A DNA stretch of 64,000 nucleotides from assembly GCA_008692225.1 (NCBI GenBank), contig VICG01000003.1, positions 326,001 to 390,000 of the forward strand, read 5' to 3'. The translations under genes were made by a program, and so were the position numbers. Positions within the stretch are counted from its first letter, which is position 1. Each line of letters starts with the position of its first letter. The notes beneath the pieces are model-generated. The model was not told the origin of the DNA. It was given only the letters and a program-made list of their open reading frames with translations, and did not search any database. Origin of the DNA: Monilinia fructicola. Its lineage: Eukaryota; Ascomycota; Leotiomycetes; Helotiales; Sclerotiniaceae. Shown piece by piece: positions 46,232 to 56,943 of this stretch.

Positions 46232-48836
46232 GTATCAATGAGATTATTAACTGGTATTTACATATCTCCTCGCTTTACTTTCAGAGCTTGCTCTTGATAA
46301 TACATTAATATTGAATTATCTGCTGGGAGGATTAGATATCACTTCTTAAGAATAAAATTGGGACTATGCTTCCTCTTCGTCCACTCATTCTTGCAAAATT
46401 CTCTTTAAACATATCCTGAACTATTCCGACCCATTGCCAAATTAGTTTTGCCGAAATTCACATCAGGTTCCCGCACTTTATCAATTTCCTCACCTTTCCA
46501 TTGTCTTTATGACTCTCATTGTCACAATTATTACCAATTTGAGAATTTGAGAACTCCTGCACGATGTCTGCATACCCCTTCAAAGCAGTTGCTAGTTGGG
46601 AAATCAAAGCAGATCCATTGCAGAATCGCATCTCAAGAGCAATTCTCAAAGGTGCTACAGCAAATCCTTACTTATTAAAAAAGTCTTCGACATCAAATGA
46701 TGCTGTCAAAACATTAGAAGTCGAATAATTCTCATAAATTTGGGGTCATCGGCCGTTTCTGATGTCCTGGATATATTTGCATGTTTATTGATGTGAATGA
46801 GATCACAGGTCCAAATCTCGTTATGATCTACCGAGTTTCCGGACTTCGTGTTCGAGGCCCTCGTAAATAAGGCAGATGAGATGGCCAATAGAATTTTTTG
46901 GCCTGTTGGTCAGAGTTGGGATTTGTTTTGGCGTGGAGTTATGGTTAAGTGTATTATATTGATTCGATTTGTCGGAGTTATTCAGTTCCTCTGTAAATCA
47001 CGGTCGAGGGAAAAGTGGTTGAACTCGGTCGTTGGGAAAAGGGGGAGAGAAAGGAGAAATATCAAGGATAATCTCAGTGGTAGCAAAAGTATAAAACTTC
47101 CTTGATCGCTAGATCGTCTATCTGTAATTGGTGGTAAATCCACAAGATTTTTCGAATACATTCCTTCCGTCAATGTTCTTCACACAAGAGTATGCAAGCC
47201 TATCCTTCACCTCTTTATAATTCAAAAATTGCTTCATTGCAATCATCTGACGGACACTCAATTGATTGAAGTTTGTCTCGGATTGATAGTAGTAAGAATT
47301 TGTGACCGCAAGAGTACGATGAAGTAGATCAAGTTTGTAATATAGTAGAGCTTATCTAGTCCGATTATTGCATAGGGGGATTATCATATTAAAGATTTTT
47401 GTTTCAAGATATCCATGGATACAATCGCCATCCGGTTTCATTGTCGATTTGATTCATCCAGCATCATTCAACCCAGGAAACTCTCTACAAATTTTAGAAC
47501 CCCTCAGATCCTTTAGAGGCTTATATGCATTAAGATGTATTCAAGATTTCATATAACACCACCTACACAATCCTCAAGACACCCTCCTGGACAACAAAGT
47601 CTTATGATGTTCATAGGAGAAAACCGTGAGAGAACATTCCCTCTTACATGCCCTGGATGTGGACCCCTATTAACTCCTCCTACTCACTAAACTTGATGCC
47701 AGTCTCCGTTCCAAATGCCATCACTGCTGCACACCTGCCTCGCTATAGTGACCAAAGTAATCTTACCTCACCACGCAAGCTCTAGTTTTTGGTTATACTT
47801 CTAGCATATTCGCCTCTCCAATACTGACAGAATATGGGTCTTGGAATTGAAACGATCTTTAGCAGGTACATTTATGGGTCCCATACTCGGTTTCTCTGCG
47901 CGCATTCATGTTTTCACTCTTTCTATCTTTCGTTATCAGAGATACAATGTGTAGACGTGTTTGAGACCTCCCATGCCTGTTAACTTGAACTTCTTGTATC
48001 ATCATCAAGATCACCACTTTGGAACTTTCACCGCCTCTCTTCCCAATCTCAGCCTATCATCATCGAACTTATCATTCCCTACATCCCCTCTATCCCATCT
48101 ATCTCATCAACCTCCACCACTCCACAAACCTTCATAACAATGTTCCTCTCAGGTCCCTCCTCATCCTCCATCACAGCCACGCTCGACTCCTCCAATCACA
48201 AACGATTCCCCCTCCAGCTCCCGCCCCCCTCAACTAGAGATTCTATTGTAAGATCGATACTTCTCCCTGCCTGTGGTCAAAATATAATGTTCAAGGAAAC
48301 ATATATGATTTCTTCCCCTCCCTTCTAAATCCATGTTAGCGATCAATATATAAACCTATCACCTGTGACCTATCACCCAGCCTAAACCTTCAGCCATAGC
48401 AATAAACACAAACACAAACCCAACAATAACCACCACCCCCCTATAACTAACTACCCGTCCCCCAGGTGAACTAACATCCAAACCCTCCCTCAATCAACAA
48501 CTACCCCAATCCCCAATATCACCCCATTCCCACGTATACACAATACAGAAACCCACACAACCACCTTCATAGCGCCCACTGCACAAATAAGCACAGGTCT
48601 GGCAATAAATACCCATCCATGAAGACCCATGAATATCCAGTCAAGATTGCAAGCGTGAAATATATCACCTATCATACTACCTGCAGTCTCTGTCTTTTTC
48701 TTTCCTTTCCTCTATCCGAAAAGTCCTTATAAAAGTATGTATATTCATATATATTTTCCCCGGAATACTAGATGGGTATCAACAAATGGATGAGTAGTTA
48801 GATAGATAATTGATTAGATAAATGTCCTAAATCATA

Positions 48837-48862
48837 TTATCATCATCATCATCATCATCATC

Positions 48863-48955
<93 letters not shown>

Positions 48956-48963
48956 TATCATTA
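48837..48963. repeat. (ATC)n microsatellite, about 40 units
   Basis: A nearly continuous ATC/CAT run with one single-base interruption near 48863 and a degenerate end (ATTATCATTATC). On the minus strand it translates to poly-Asp or poly-Met, which explains two spurious frames. Confidence 0.95.
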
Positions 48964-49173
48964 TCAAATCCCACCCATAACACAAAAGCATCAACGCAAT
49001 ACATACTCCGTATACATCCATACCATACACATATCTCCCAATCCAGTCCGATCCCACCCAATCCCTCGCCAGAGTCACCACCCTCAAAACTATAGATGCA
49101 CCAACGTCCACGTTAATACGAATGGCAATATAATTTCACGCTTAGCTGGGAATCAGAAAGGGGTTATATATAC

Positions 49174-49209
<36 letters not shown>

Positions 49210-49546
49210 ACCACAATACCTAAATCACACTCCCTCTTTCTCAAATTCAAATTCAGATTCAAGTTCCAATCTAAATCTAAATCTAAATCTACTACTCGAG
49301 TATAACCCATCGTATCCACTCATACATACAGTATACATCTGATTCATGACTAGTAAGTACTGTGCCGTACTGTACTGTATACATCCCAACCCCACAAGAT
49401 CTCCCCTCCCCTCCCTCAAAAAAATCAGAAAAAAAAAAAAAAAAAAAATCAACGTAACCCTCACCCCCTTACCCTTCCCCAAATCCCAACCCCGCCCCCC
49501 ATGAACAAAATCCTCAAAATCCTCAAAAAAAAAAAAAAAAAATCCC

Positions 49547-49551
49547 AAAAA
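49547..49551 (-). terminator. Pol III oligo-T terminator of tRNA-Val
   Basis: TTTTT on the minus strand, 8 bases past the tRNA 3' end. An 18-base T run (49542-49525) follows as backup. Confidence 0.6.
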
Positions 49552-49559
49552 GGAAATAT

Positions 49560-49632
49560 GACCAGACTGGGGCACGATCCCAGGACCTTGTCCGTGTTAA
49601 GGACACGTGATAACCAACTACACCATCCGGCC
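49560..49632 (-). tRNA. tRNA-Val (anticodon AAC), divergent T-loop
   Basis: A 73-nt cloverleaf can be folded by eye. The acceptor stem GGCCGGA/TCTGGTC has two G-U pairs. The D arm is GTG...CAC with TAGTTGGTTAT in the loop. The anticodon stem is TGTCC/GGACA with loop TTAACAC, giving anticodon AAC (Val). The variable loop is AGGTC and the T stem is CTGGG/CCCAG. No intron. The T-loop reads ATCGTGC instead of the usual TTCGANN, so positions 54 and 58 deviate and the B box is weakened. The oligo-T at 49551-49547 fits a Pol III terminator. It may be functional but diverged, or early in decay. Confidence 0.8.
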
Positions 49633-49773
49633 GTTACGATTCTTGACGTTTTTGCGCACTATTTTTAAATATACGTACTCCCTCCATAGAATAGCTTTGG
49701 CATACCTAGGTATGATAAGTGGGGTTCGGGATGCAACATACTCCGTAGAACTCATTACCCGGAACAGGTATGT

Positions 49774-50185
49774 AGGTCGGATGGACGTCCATTTGAGCTT
49801 ATATGGACCTGTGGGGCATCTCTTAAAAAAAAAAGGGTCAACTGCAAAACGTTACACAAAGTCCATCCGATGTTTAATCGAATGCATAATTTTATGAAAA
49901 TTCATAAAATTTTGTATAAATTATAAATATTCTTAATTAGATTCTAAATATTTTCTAAATGTTTTCGAAACGTTTTCGAAACGTTTTTAAAACGTTTAGA
50001 ATCTAATTAAGAATATTTATAATTTTTTTTAATAATAATAATAATATATTTATATTTAATATTTAAAAATTAATTATTTAATATTAAAAAATTAAAAAAT
50101 TAAAATTAATTAATAAATAATAATTAATAATAATAAATTAATAAATTAATAATAATAAATTAATAATAATAAATAATAATATAAA

Positions 50186-50218
<33 letters not shown>

Positions 50219-50748
50219 TAATAATAATAAATTAATAATAATAAATTAATAATAATAATAATAATAAATTAATAATAAATTAATAATAATAAATTAATAA
50301 TAATAATTAAATTAATAATAATAAATTAATAAATAATAATAATAATAATAATAAATTAATAATAATTAATAATAATAATTAATATAATAAATTAAATATA
50401 TATTAATTAATATAGTTTTATTAAAAGATAAATTATATATTTATATATATTTATATATATATATTTAATCTAATCTAATTTAAAATAAAAATTAATATAA
50501 ATTTATATAAGATAAATTATATTATTTTTTTAATAAAAGCTTTAAAATTAGATTCTAAACGTTTTTAAAAACGTTTCGAAAACATTTAAAATTTAATCTT
50601 CAAAATTTATAATTTATTAATAATCAATTTTTGCATAATTTTTTTATGAATTTTTATGAATTTTATGCAAATTTATGATTTTTGCTCCACTAGTCCACCC
50701 GACGTTTTTCCGAGTCCACGGGAGCTCAGATGGACGTCCATCCGACCT
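49774..50748. mobile_element. A/T-rich element with 26-bp terminal inverted repeats, no coding capacity
   Basis: The left end 49774-49799 begins AGGTCGGATGGACGTCCAT, and the right end 50723-50748 is its reverse complement with one mismatch in 26. Subterminal sequences also correspond loosely (AGTCCA..CCGA and CATAA..ATTCATAAAA on both sides). The core, about 49910-50660, is nearly pure A and T, with long AATAAT/ATTAAT runs and no open frame. It fits a non-autonomous DNA transposon or MITE-like element, possibly degraded by RIP. No clear target-site duplication is visible, so the family is undetermined. It begins 141 bases beyond the tRNA-Val gene. Confidence 0.65.
49918..50025. repeat. large palindrome, 31-bp arms
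   Basis: 49918-49948 and 49995-50025 are perfect inverted copies (AAATTATAAATATTCTTAAT...), separated by 46 bases that contain smaller TTTTCGAAACG palindromes. The hairpin lies inside the A/T-rich element. A diverged third copy of the TTAGATTCTAAACG part occurs at about 50547-50565. Confidence 0.9.
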
Positions 50749-52677
50749 GTCGACTCCCAGGAACATGTGTTGAGAGCCGATGTTGTGCCGGAAGACAGGA
50801 TGGATGCGTGGGAGATGTGATTATGAGAGAGGGCGATGAGGAGGATGTGATGTGATGTGATGGGATGGGATGCTTGGATGTGAAATCGGTGATTTAAGGT
50901 TACTAAGGGATGATAAGGTTCGGCCATGGAGTGATTTACTCTCATTCTCATTTTCATTCTCATTGTCACTCTCACTCTCACTCTCACCATCACCATCACA
51001 ACAAAAGCAACGCAACGCAACGCAACGCAACGCAATGCAACGCAATGCAAAACCCAAACCCAAAGATACAACCCCCCCCTCCTCACAAAAACCCATCTCG
51101 CTCACAACCACAAATACCAACCCAAGAATCAAATCTACAATCCCACTCCACGAGACGTCGACGTCACGGCAGCGGCAGCGGCCCATCATCATCCACTGCG
51201 TAGACTCGCTCTCGTGCACCTCGATTGCATCGATGGCGAATTCGAATGCGAATGTGGCTTTTGCTTTCGTTCTGCCGGTTGCGCTTGGGGTTTGGCGTTT
51301 GGTGGGTGAGGGGTGATCGTGATCGTGATTATGAGTATGAGTATGAGCATGAGCATGAGCATGAGCATGAGAGCAAGAGCGCTATTGATCTTGCTTGTTG
51401 TTATGCTTGTGGGATGGGGGTTATGGGTTTATATTGCTATGAGTATCAGGAGATAAGTGTAAAAGTGTATCGTTAGATGTACACTAAATTCCTTTCCCTT
51501 TTCCCCGACGTCGCTTCATCGCTTCTTGGCTTCATCATATTCCATATGCAGAAACCAAAGCTCGATAATAATACCGAGAGCTTACCCCCATCTCTATTCT
51601 CATTCCTCCCTCCCCTCCTCCCCTCTCCCCTCCCTCCCCTCCCTCCCCTCCCTCCCCATCCTCCACCCTCACCCTCAATCCCAGAACCGCCTCTCTCCCT
51701 CTCCCTCTCCCCTCTCCCCTCTCCCCTCTCCCTCCCCCTCTCCCCTCTCCCCTCTCCCCTCTCCCCTCTCCCCTCTCCCCTCTCCCCTCTCCCCTCTCCC
51801 CTCTCCCTCTCCCCTCTCCCCTCCCCCTCTCCCCTCTCCTCTCCCCTCTCCCTCTCCCCTCTCCCCTCTCCCTCTCCCTCTCCCCTCTCCCCTCTCCCTC
51901 TCCCCTCTCCCTCTCCCCTCTCCCCCTCCCTCTCCCTCTCCCCTCTCCCCTCTCCCCTCTCCCCTCTCCCCTCTCCCTCTCCCCTCTCCCCTCTCCCCTC
52001 TCCCTCTCTCCCCCTACCCCCTCAGTTTCCCAACTCACATCCGGTAAAACGAAGAGCCATCCACCAATAACAATGAATCAGAAATCACGAATCATAAAGA
52101 AAAAACCAGGAACAACAATGAATAATGAATAATACTAATAAATAAATAAATATATAATTTATAACCTATAATTGAAACGCCTCATGTACTTGCGGAAAGA
52201 CGCCAAAAAAGGTCACTTCCCCCTTCCCCCTTCCCCCTTCCACCTACCCCCAAAGATAGGCGTTCATTAGCAAAGAGAAAAGAAAAAGCAAGAGAAAAAA
52301 AAGTACTCCATCTATATGCCTCGTGTACTTGCATATAAAAGACAAGCAGTGCAATAAAGATAACATCCCATCCCATCCCATCCCATTCCGTCCCCAAGCA
52401 CGGTAATGGAAATCCATCATTTACGATCCCCCCATCCCAACCAACGCATTTGATAAACGTGCCAAGAAACCCGGCCCAGACTCCGCGGTGCCATTGTTGC
52501 CATTGTTGCCATGTTGAATCTACCTATCGTGTACATGAATCGATGCTCATCCGAAGAACCCTGCGCCATCCATCCATCCATCCATCCTGATATAAAGAAA
52601 CTTTTTATATCCTTGTTGAAAACCACGCCGATGCCCAGTCCTTTTTTTTATGAAAATTTGGCATGATGGATCATGAG
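50749..52677. other. gene-poor, low-complexity region
   Basis: No supported gene. Repeats include TCTCAT/CACTCT runs at about 50938-50995, CGCAA units at 51009-51050, GAGCAT units at about 51335-51372, the CCCCTCT minisatellite at about 51600-52012, and CCCTTCC, CCCAT and CCAT runs at about 52218-52586. All long frames here (for example 51477-52070) translate the CT repeat. Confidence 0.6.
51600..52012. repeat. CCCCTCT/CCCTCT pyrimidine minisatellite
   Basis: About 400 bases of almost only C and T on the plus strand, built from 7-bp CCCCTCT units mixed with 6-bp CCCTCT and 5-bp CTCCC units. A strong mirror-type polypurine/polypyrimidine tract that could form triplex DNA. Confidence 0.95.
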
Positions 52678-53997
52678 TTAGGAGGACCTTTGTTTCTTTT
52701 TTGGCCTTTCTGCTTCAATTGATGCATCCTCCTCCCCATTCGATTCGAAGTCTGCATCGGATAATGCATCTTGTTCTTGTGCTGCGGCTATATTTATGTG
52801 TTAACATGTTCTTGAAATCCTCGTTTGTAAAGATGCTGGGGATCTTGCCCGGTGGGGAATGAAGGGGGAGACAAACTGAAATATTTGATAGCACCCGGCC
52901 AGAGATCCTCGGTGATGGAAATAGCGAGTTCGTCTCCATCAGGGAAAATCTCCAAACTCATTCTTATATCCTCCTCATCTTCATCATCATCATCTTCTTC
53001 CGCTTCCGCAACTTTCTTTCCAGCTTTCCTAGCTTCTCTCTTTTCCGACTCTCTAGCATACGCCTCTCGACTTTGCTTCTCACTAATCCTTTTCGACCGG
53101 TGAATCCAAACCATGCGAAGAAACTTAATCCTCCCGTGCTCGTATTTGCAATCTTCTTTCTGGAGTGCCTTTTGTAGTGGAGTGAGATCCTTCTTTCCAT
53201 CCTTCTCCCCATTTGCTTTCGCCTTCTGTTCTTCATCCCAAGCATCACAAACCAGCTGCAACAAACCTCCCGTCAGATCTTTGCCCTTCTTCCAATTAAT
53301 CCGAACCGGTTCGCTAACCAATCCACACCATCCTGCCGCACCCTTTCTATACCAAAACTTCTTGACCAATTCTTCATCTTCGAAGTACTCATTGGGAGAA
53401 AATTTCCACGCAATCGAGACAGATCGTGGATCTCCTCCACTGGCAGAATCTGGGTTTTCGAGTTCGAAACGTGAGACGCGAAGGGAAGTGAGCGAGGAGA
53501 GGAGAAGGGAAGAATCCGAAGGTTGAATATACTGATCTATATCAGGAGGAGCCTGTTCGAGCACCAGAGCCCAGAAGCTGGGGATCTGCGAAACAACCTT
53601 ATTGCGGCGAAGGTAAAGCGGGAAGCGTGAGGGCTACTTGTTGACGAACTGACGGATGGAGCGTTAGTCCCGGTGAGATTTCTCCTCCACAACCCACAAA
53701 CAGAATCTGGGCCGATGCTGATGCATGTGCGCAGACAACATGAATGTCATGTATACATGTACTTCCATGGCAGGTTGCACGAATTCGATCAATCTGATCA
53801 GATATGATTACAGAAGTCGTGGCGCACCTTGACCCCTCCGACCACCGAAGATATTATTTGTTTACCTCCCACGTCATGAGAGTCAAAAGAAAATATATAC
53901 ATTACATACTCATTTCCGTTTCAACATCGTCAAACTCTCTCTCAATCTCGGCCAAGTCTTCATATGAGACGGGCGTCTCTTCTAAAGCTGCTGCCAT
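52678..53997 (-). CDS. NAP-family histone chaperone (SET/Vps75-like), one frame break
   Basis: Nucleosome assembly protein family; these bind H3-H4 or H2A-H2B, and Vps75 also stimulates Rtt109 H3 acetylation. Exons (minus): 53997-53910, 53648-52877, 52787-52678. The N-terminal helix is short (SYEDLAEIEREFDDVETEM), followed by NKVVSQIPSFWALVLEQAPP, the NAP core KKFWYRKGAAGWCGLVSEPV, and LEIFPDGDELAISITEDLWP. The acidic C-tail LSDADFESNGEEDAS ends in a basic KKKQR. The first intron is long (261 nt); the second uses donor GTTTGT. GGG at 53620-53622 (C on the coding strand) should be two for ALTLPLYLRRNKVVSQ to join; corrected length is 322 residues. Closer to SET/Vps75 than to Nap1 by size. Confidence 0.88.
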
Positions 53998-55429
53998 GGC
54001 TGTGGTTGTGAATTTGGAAGTTTGGCGCATAGCCAAGTTAACTTTTTTATTGAAGGGTCGAAAGTCCACCAGGTCGCGTATATAAAGGTGCGGGAAGGGG
54101 GGGAGGGGGTGCGCGAATATCGGGAAAATTGAAGTAAGCTGGACGGCTGTGGTGTTCAATTTTGATTTGAAATGGATTTTTCAAAGAGTTATTAGAAGAA
54201 AAGAGAATGTCACTGTTTGTGCTTAGAGTAATATCGAGAAAGATTGGATGCTTGGCAAAAGTAGATTTGTATGTCACTCGAATTCTAGGAGTGGTTGTAA
54301 CTGCCTTTCGGAACCGAATCAAGAGAGGGGGGGGAGAGGAAGGAGGGGAGAGGGAGGAGGGGAGAGGACGAAGGACAGAGGGAGAAAGGGAAGGAGAGAG
54401 AGAGAGAGAGATCGTATATGCGTGTGTGTGTGTGTGCGTGTGCGTATGTGTGCGTGTGTATGTGTGTATGTGTGTGTGTGTGTGTGTATGCGTATGTGTA
54501 TGCGTGTGTGTATGCGTGTATGTGCAAATGTGTATGTTGATGCTATTTATATTATATGGGTTTGATGGAGATGGAGATAGAAATAGATATGAAGCTGGAG
54601 ATGCCAAGTAGGTGAAGATAGATATCAAGATAGGAATAGAGATAGAGATAGCAGTAGAAGTACACCAGTAGAAGGGCAAGTAATTAGGGTTCAAGTCAAA
54701 GGGGTGAGATTTGACCTGGACGGTTCTACGAAAGAAGTGAAGTGGTATGTATATATCTAATACTCGTATAAGAGGAGGAGGAGGAGAGGAGGAGGAGGAG
54801 GAGGAGGAGGAGCAGGAGAAGGATATGATGAATCAATGAAAGTAACTGAATAGTAGATTTGGATTTCAACCACATTATCATTCCAATTGTCTATCGAGGG
54901 GAGGAAGTATGTTATTTATGAAGATATAGAGATGATGGAAATCATTCATCTCATCATCTCATTATCTCATCATCTTATCATCTCCTTCAATTTCATTCTC
55001 TTCCATCTTCCCGTTTGCTCTGTCTGATATCATTGACATCCATGGATTTGGTACGGAGGTATTTATTGGTAAATAGGGTGTGGCTCTAATACACGTCATA
55101 TACCTTTCATACAAAAGAGAATAAAATCTTGGCACGGCTGAATACATCCACCTGGGGGGTGGTTGTGATGAGTAATCAGTCAATAAATAATATCCATGTA
55201 CGGGATCTATCCGTTTGTTGGTTGAAAGGATCAGATACTTCCCAGGTTGCGTGTAATAGAATATGTCATATTCATATGCGTATATGTGTGAGTATGTATA
55301 TGCGTGTGTGCGTATATTTAATGTATATGTGTATATATATTTAATATGTATATATGTATATATTTAATGTATATATTTAATGTGTATATGTATATATGTA
55401 ATATGTATATAAGTCATATTCAATGTGTA
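53998..55429. other. gene-poor region with (GT)n and (GAG)n
   Basis: No gene. It includes a G/A-rich stretch at 54320-54410, GT/GTAT repeats at about 54420-54535, (GAG)n at about 54772-54815, and TATG/TATA-rich DNA at about 55260-55425 into which the MITE is inserted. Confidence 0.6.
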
Positions 55430-55688
55430 CCTACTTGGCGTTGTTTTGGGTTAATGCCGGGTTAAAAAATCTACAAAATAGTATATCTTTTAAATTCTTT
55501 TTATATATTATAAAACTTTCATTTTTAAGAATTTAAATATACTAAACGTTTATTTTTTAATTTAATAATACTATAGAGCATTATTTATAATTTTTAATTA
55601 AACTATTGATTTATTAATTTTTTCTTAAATAAGTTCCGTTTTTAGTTAATTTTTAGCCTAGCATTGACTCAAAACAACGCCAAGTAGG
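55430..55688. mobile_element. 259-bp MITE with TA target duplication
   Basis: The ends are inverted copies: the left starts CCTACTTGGCGTTGTTTTG and the right is the exact complement for those 19 bases, then both continue with a few mismatches for about 20 more (GGTTAATGC against AGTCAATGC). A TA dinucleotide flanks each side (55428-55429 and 55689-55690), the signature of Tc1/mariner-type transposition. The interior is A+T-rich and non-coding. The surrounding TATG/TATA repeat DNA resumes after the element. A non-autonomous Tc1/mariner-derived MITE is the best reading. Confidence 0.82.
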
Positions 55689-56943
55689 TATGTGTATATA
55701 CATTCAATATATATATATATATGTATATATATATGTATGTATACAATATATATATATGTGTATGTATTCAATGTATATGTGTGTATATACTATGTATGCA
55801 ATATGTATATATATCCATATGGATAAATAGATCCCCGGCGTGTGTATATTGAAACCATGCATGTTGTATATCCTCCTCGTAATTTATATGAAATGATCAC
55901 GTTGAACTCGAATTTTTTGTGAAATGACAACTTTTCTCCCCATACAAGGAAGGACAAAGACGTCTTCCCGCTAACTAGTAACGACTAACGACTACCGACT
56001 AATTACTGTAGCTACTCCCAACTAATTACTGTAGCTACTCCGTACTAACTACTAACTACTAACTATCAACTATCAACTACCAATACCGATAGATCACTTC
56101 GAAGTTCGTACTCACTTCCTACATAACTTTGACACAGAATTCATAAATTCATCCATTTCAATTGGTCAATTACGTTATAGCTTCATTCTTTTCACTGGAA
56201 GTGGATGTTTCCGAATCATATTCAGTCATCCATATCCATGTGAGTGTGTGAGGGTTATCTAAGGACAATCATATTTTTTTTTCTCTATTTCAACAACATC
56301 TTGTGAATCTAGACCTCCTCGACGACGTTACGTTTCTACGGAGTATGTGAATATTATATATTATATATATTGTATATTTTTGATTTTTCTTTTCATTCAG
56401 TATACAATATCAGTTGGGACAAACAAACACGACACTACTCGAGTCGGGTACAGCACACTTACTACACTACACAACACGAGGTATGTAAGATTATATGTAT
56501 TCTTCACTCAAACTTTGAGATCATATTAGAACTACTCAAAACTAACCTTGACTTCTAGCTAACATTTTATTTGCATTTGAACTGATCAATCCCATCCATC
56601 CATCCATTCATCCATAGAGTCGTCATTTTCTGACTGAGAGGCACTAAAATCAAAGTCAATAAATACCAAACCAAATACTTTCTCTCTCACAACAATTTTT
56701 TCATTTCCCTAACCAGAAGAAAAAAAAAGAAAATTTATATAAAAACAAGATAAAATAAAATAAAATAAAAACTATCCAGCAATCCTCTCTCAATCATTTC
56801 ACTCTTCCATCGTTTCACTCATCTATATTTCATAGCTTCTCATTGTCTCACGCAATTCAGGACTTTTAATAAAAGGAAAGTCAAAATCTCCTAGCGATTC
56901 TTCTCTCCTAAATCGCTACCGAGATTCTTCAACAACACGCACC
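55689..56943. other. intergenic, repeat-rich
   Basis: TATATG repeats to about 55830. At about 55975-56085 there are tandem ACGACTA and CTAACTA-like heptamers and a duplicated TTACTGTAGCTACTCC. A (CCAT)n patch lies near 56590. The last 100 bases are the asparaginase leader. No gene seen. Confidence 0.55.

Larger units (their letters stand above)
46232..49559. other. gene-poor region with microsatellites
   Basis: No supported gene. The region includes the (ATC)n array at about 48837-48963, a (TA)n run at about 49180-49206, TCTAAATC repeats at about 49270-49290, and A-runs at 49424-49447 and 49525-49542. Repeats CAAACACAAAC and ATCACCTGTGACCTATCACC occur near 48360-48420. Several pyrimidine-rich frames at 48019-48330 are compositional artefacts. 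Confidence 0.55.

Noticed and set aside
48827..49111. Minus-strand frames with poly-Met or poly-Asp
   Set aside because: Products of the (ATC)n array.
51477..52070. Ser/Pro/Leu-rich open frames on plus and Gly/Glu/Arg-rich frame on minus
   Set aside because: They translate the CCCCTCT minisatellite; composition alone keeps them open.
54047..54694. 215-codon minus frame with His/Thr repeats and its plus-strand partners
   Set aside because: Generated by the (GT)n tract; no start context or domain.
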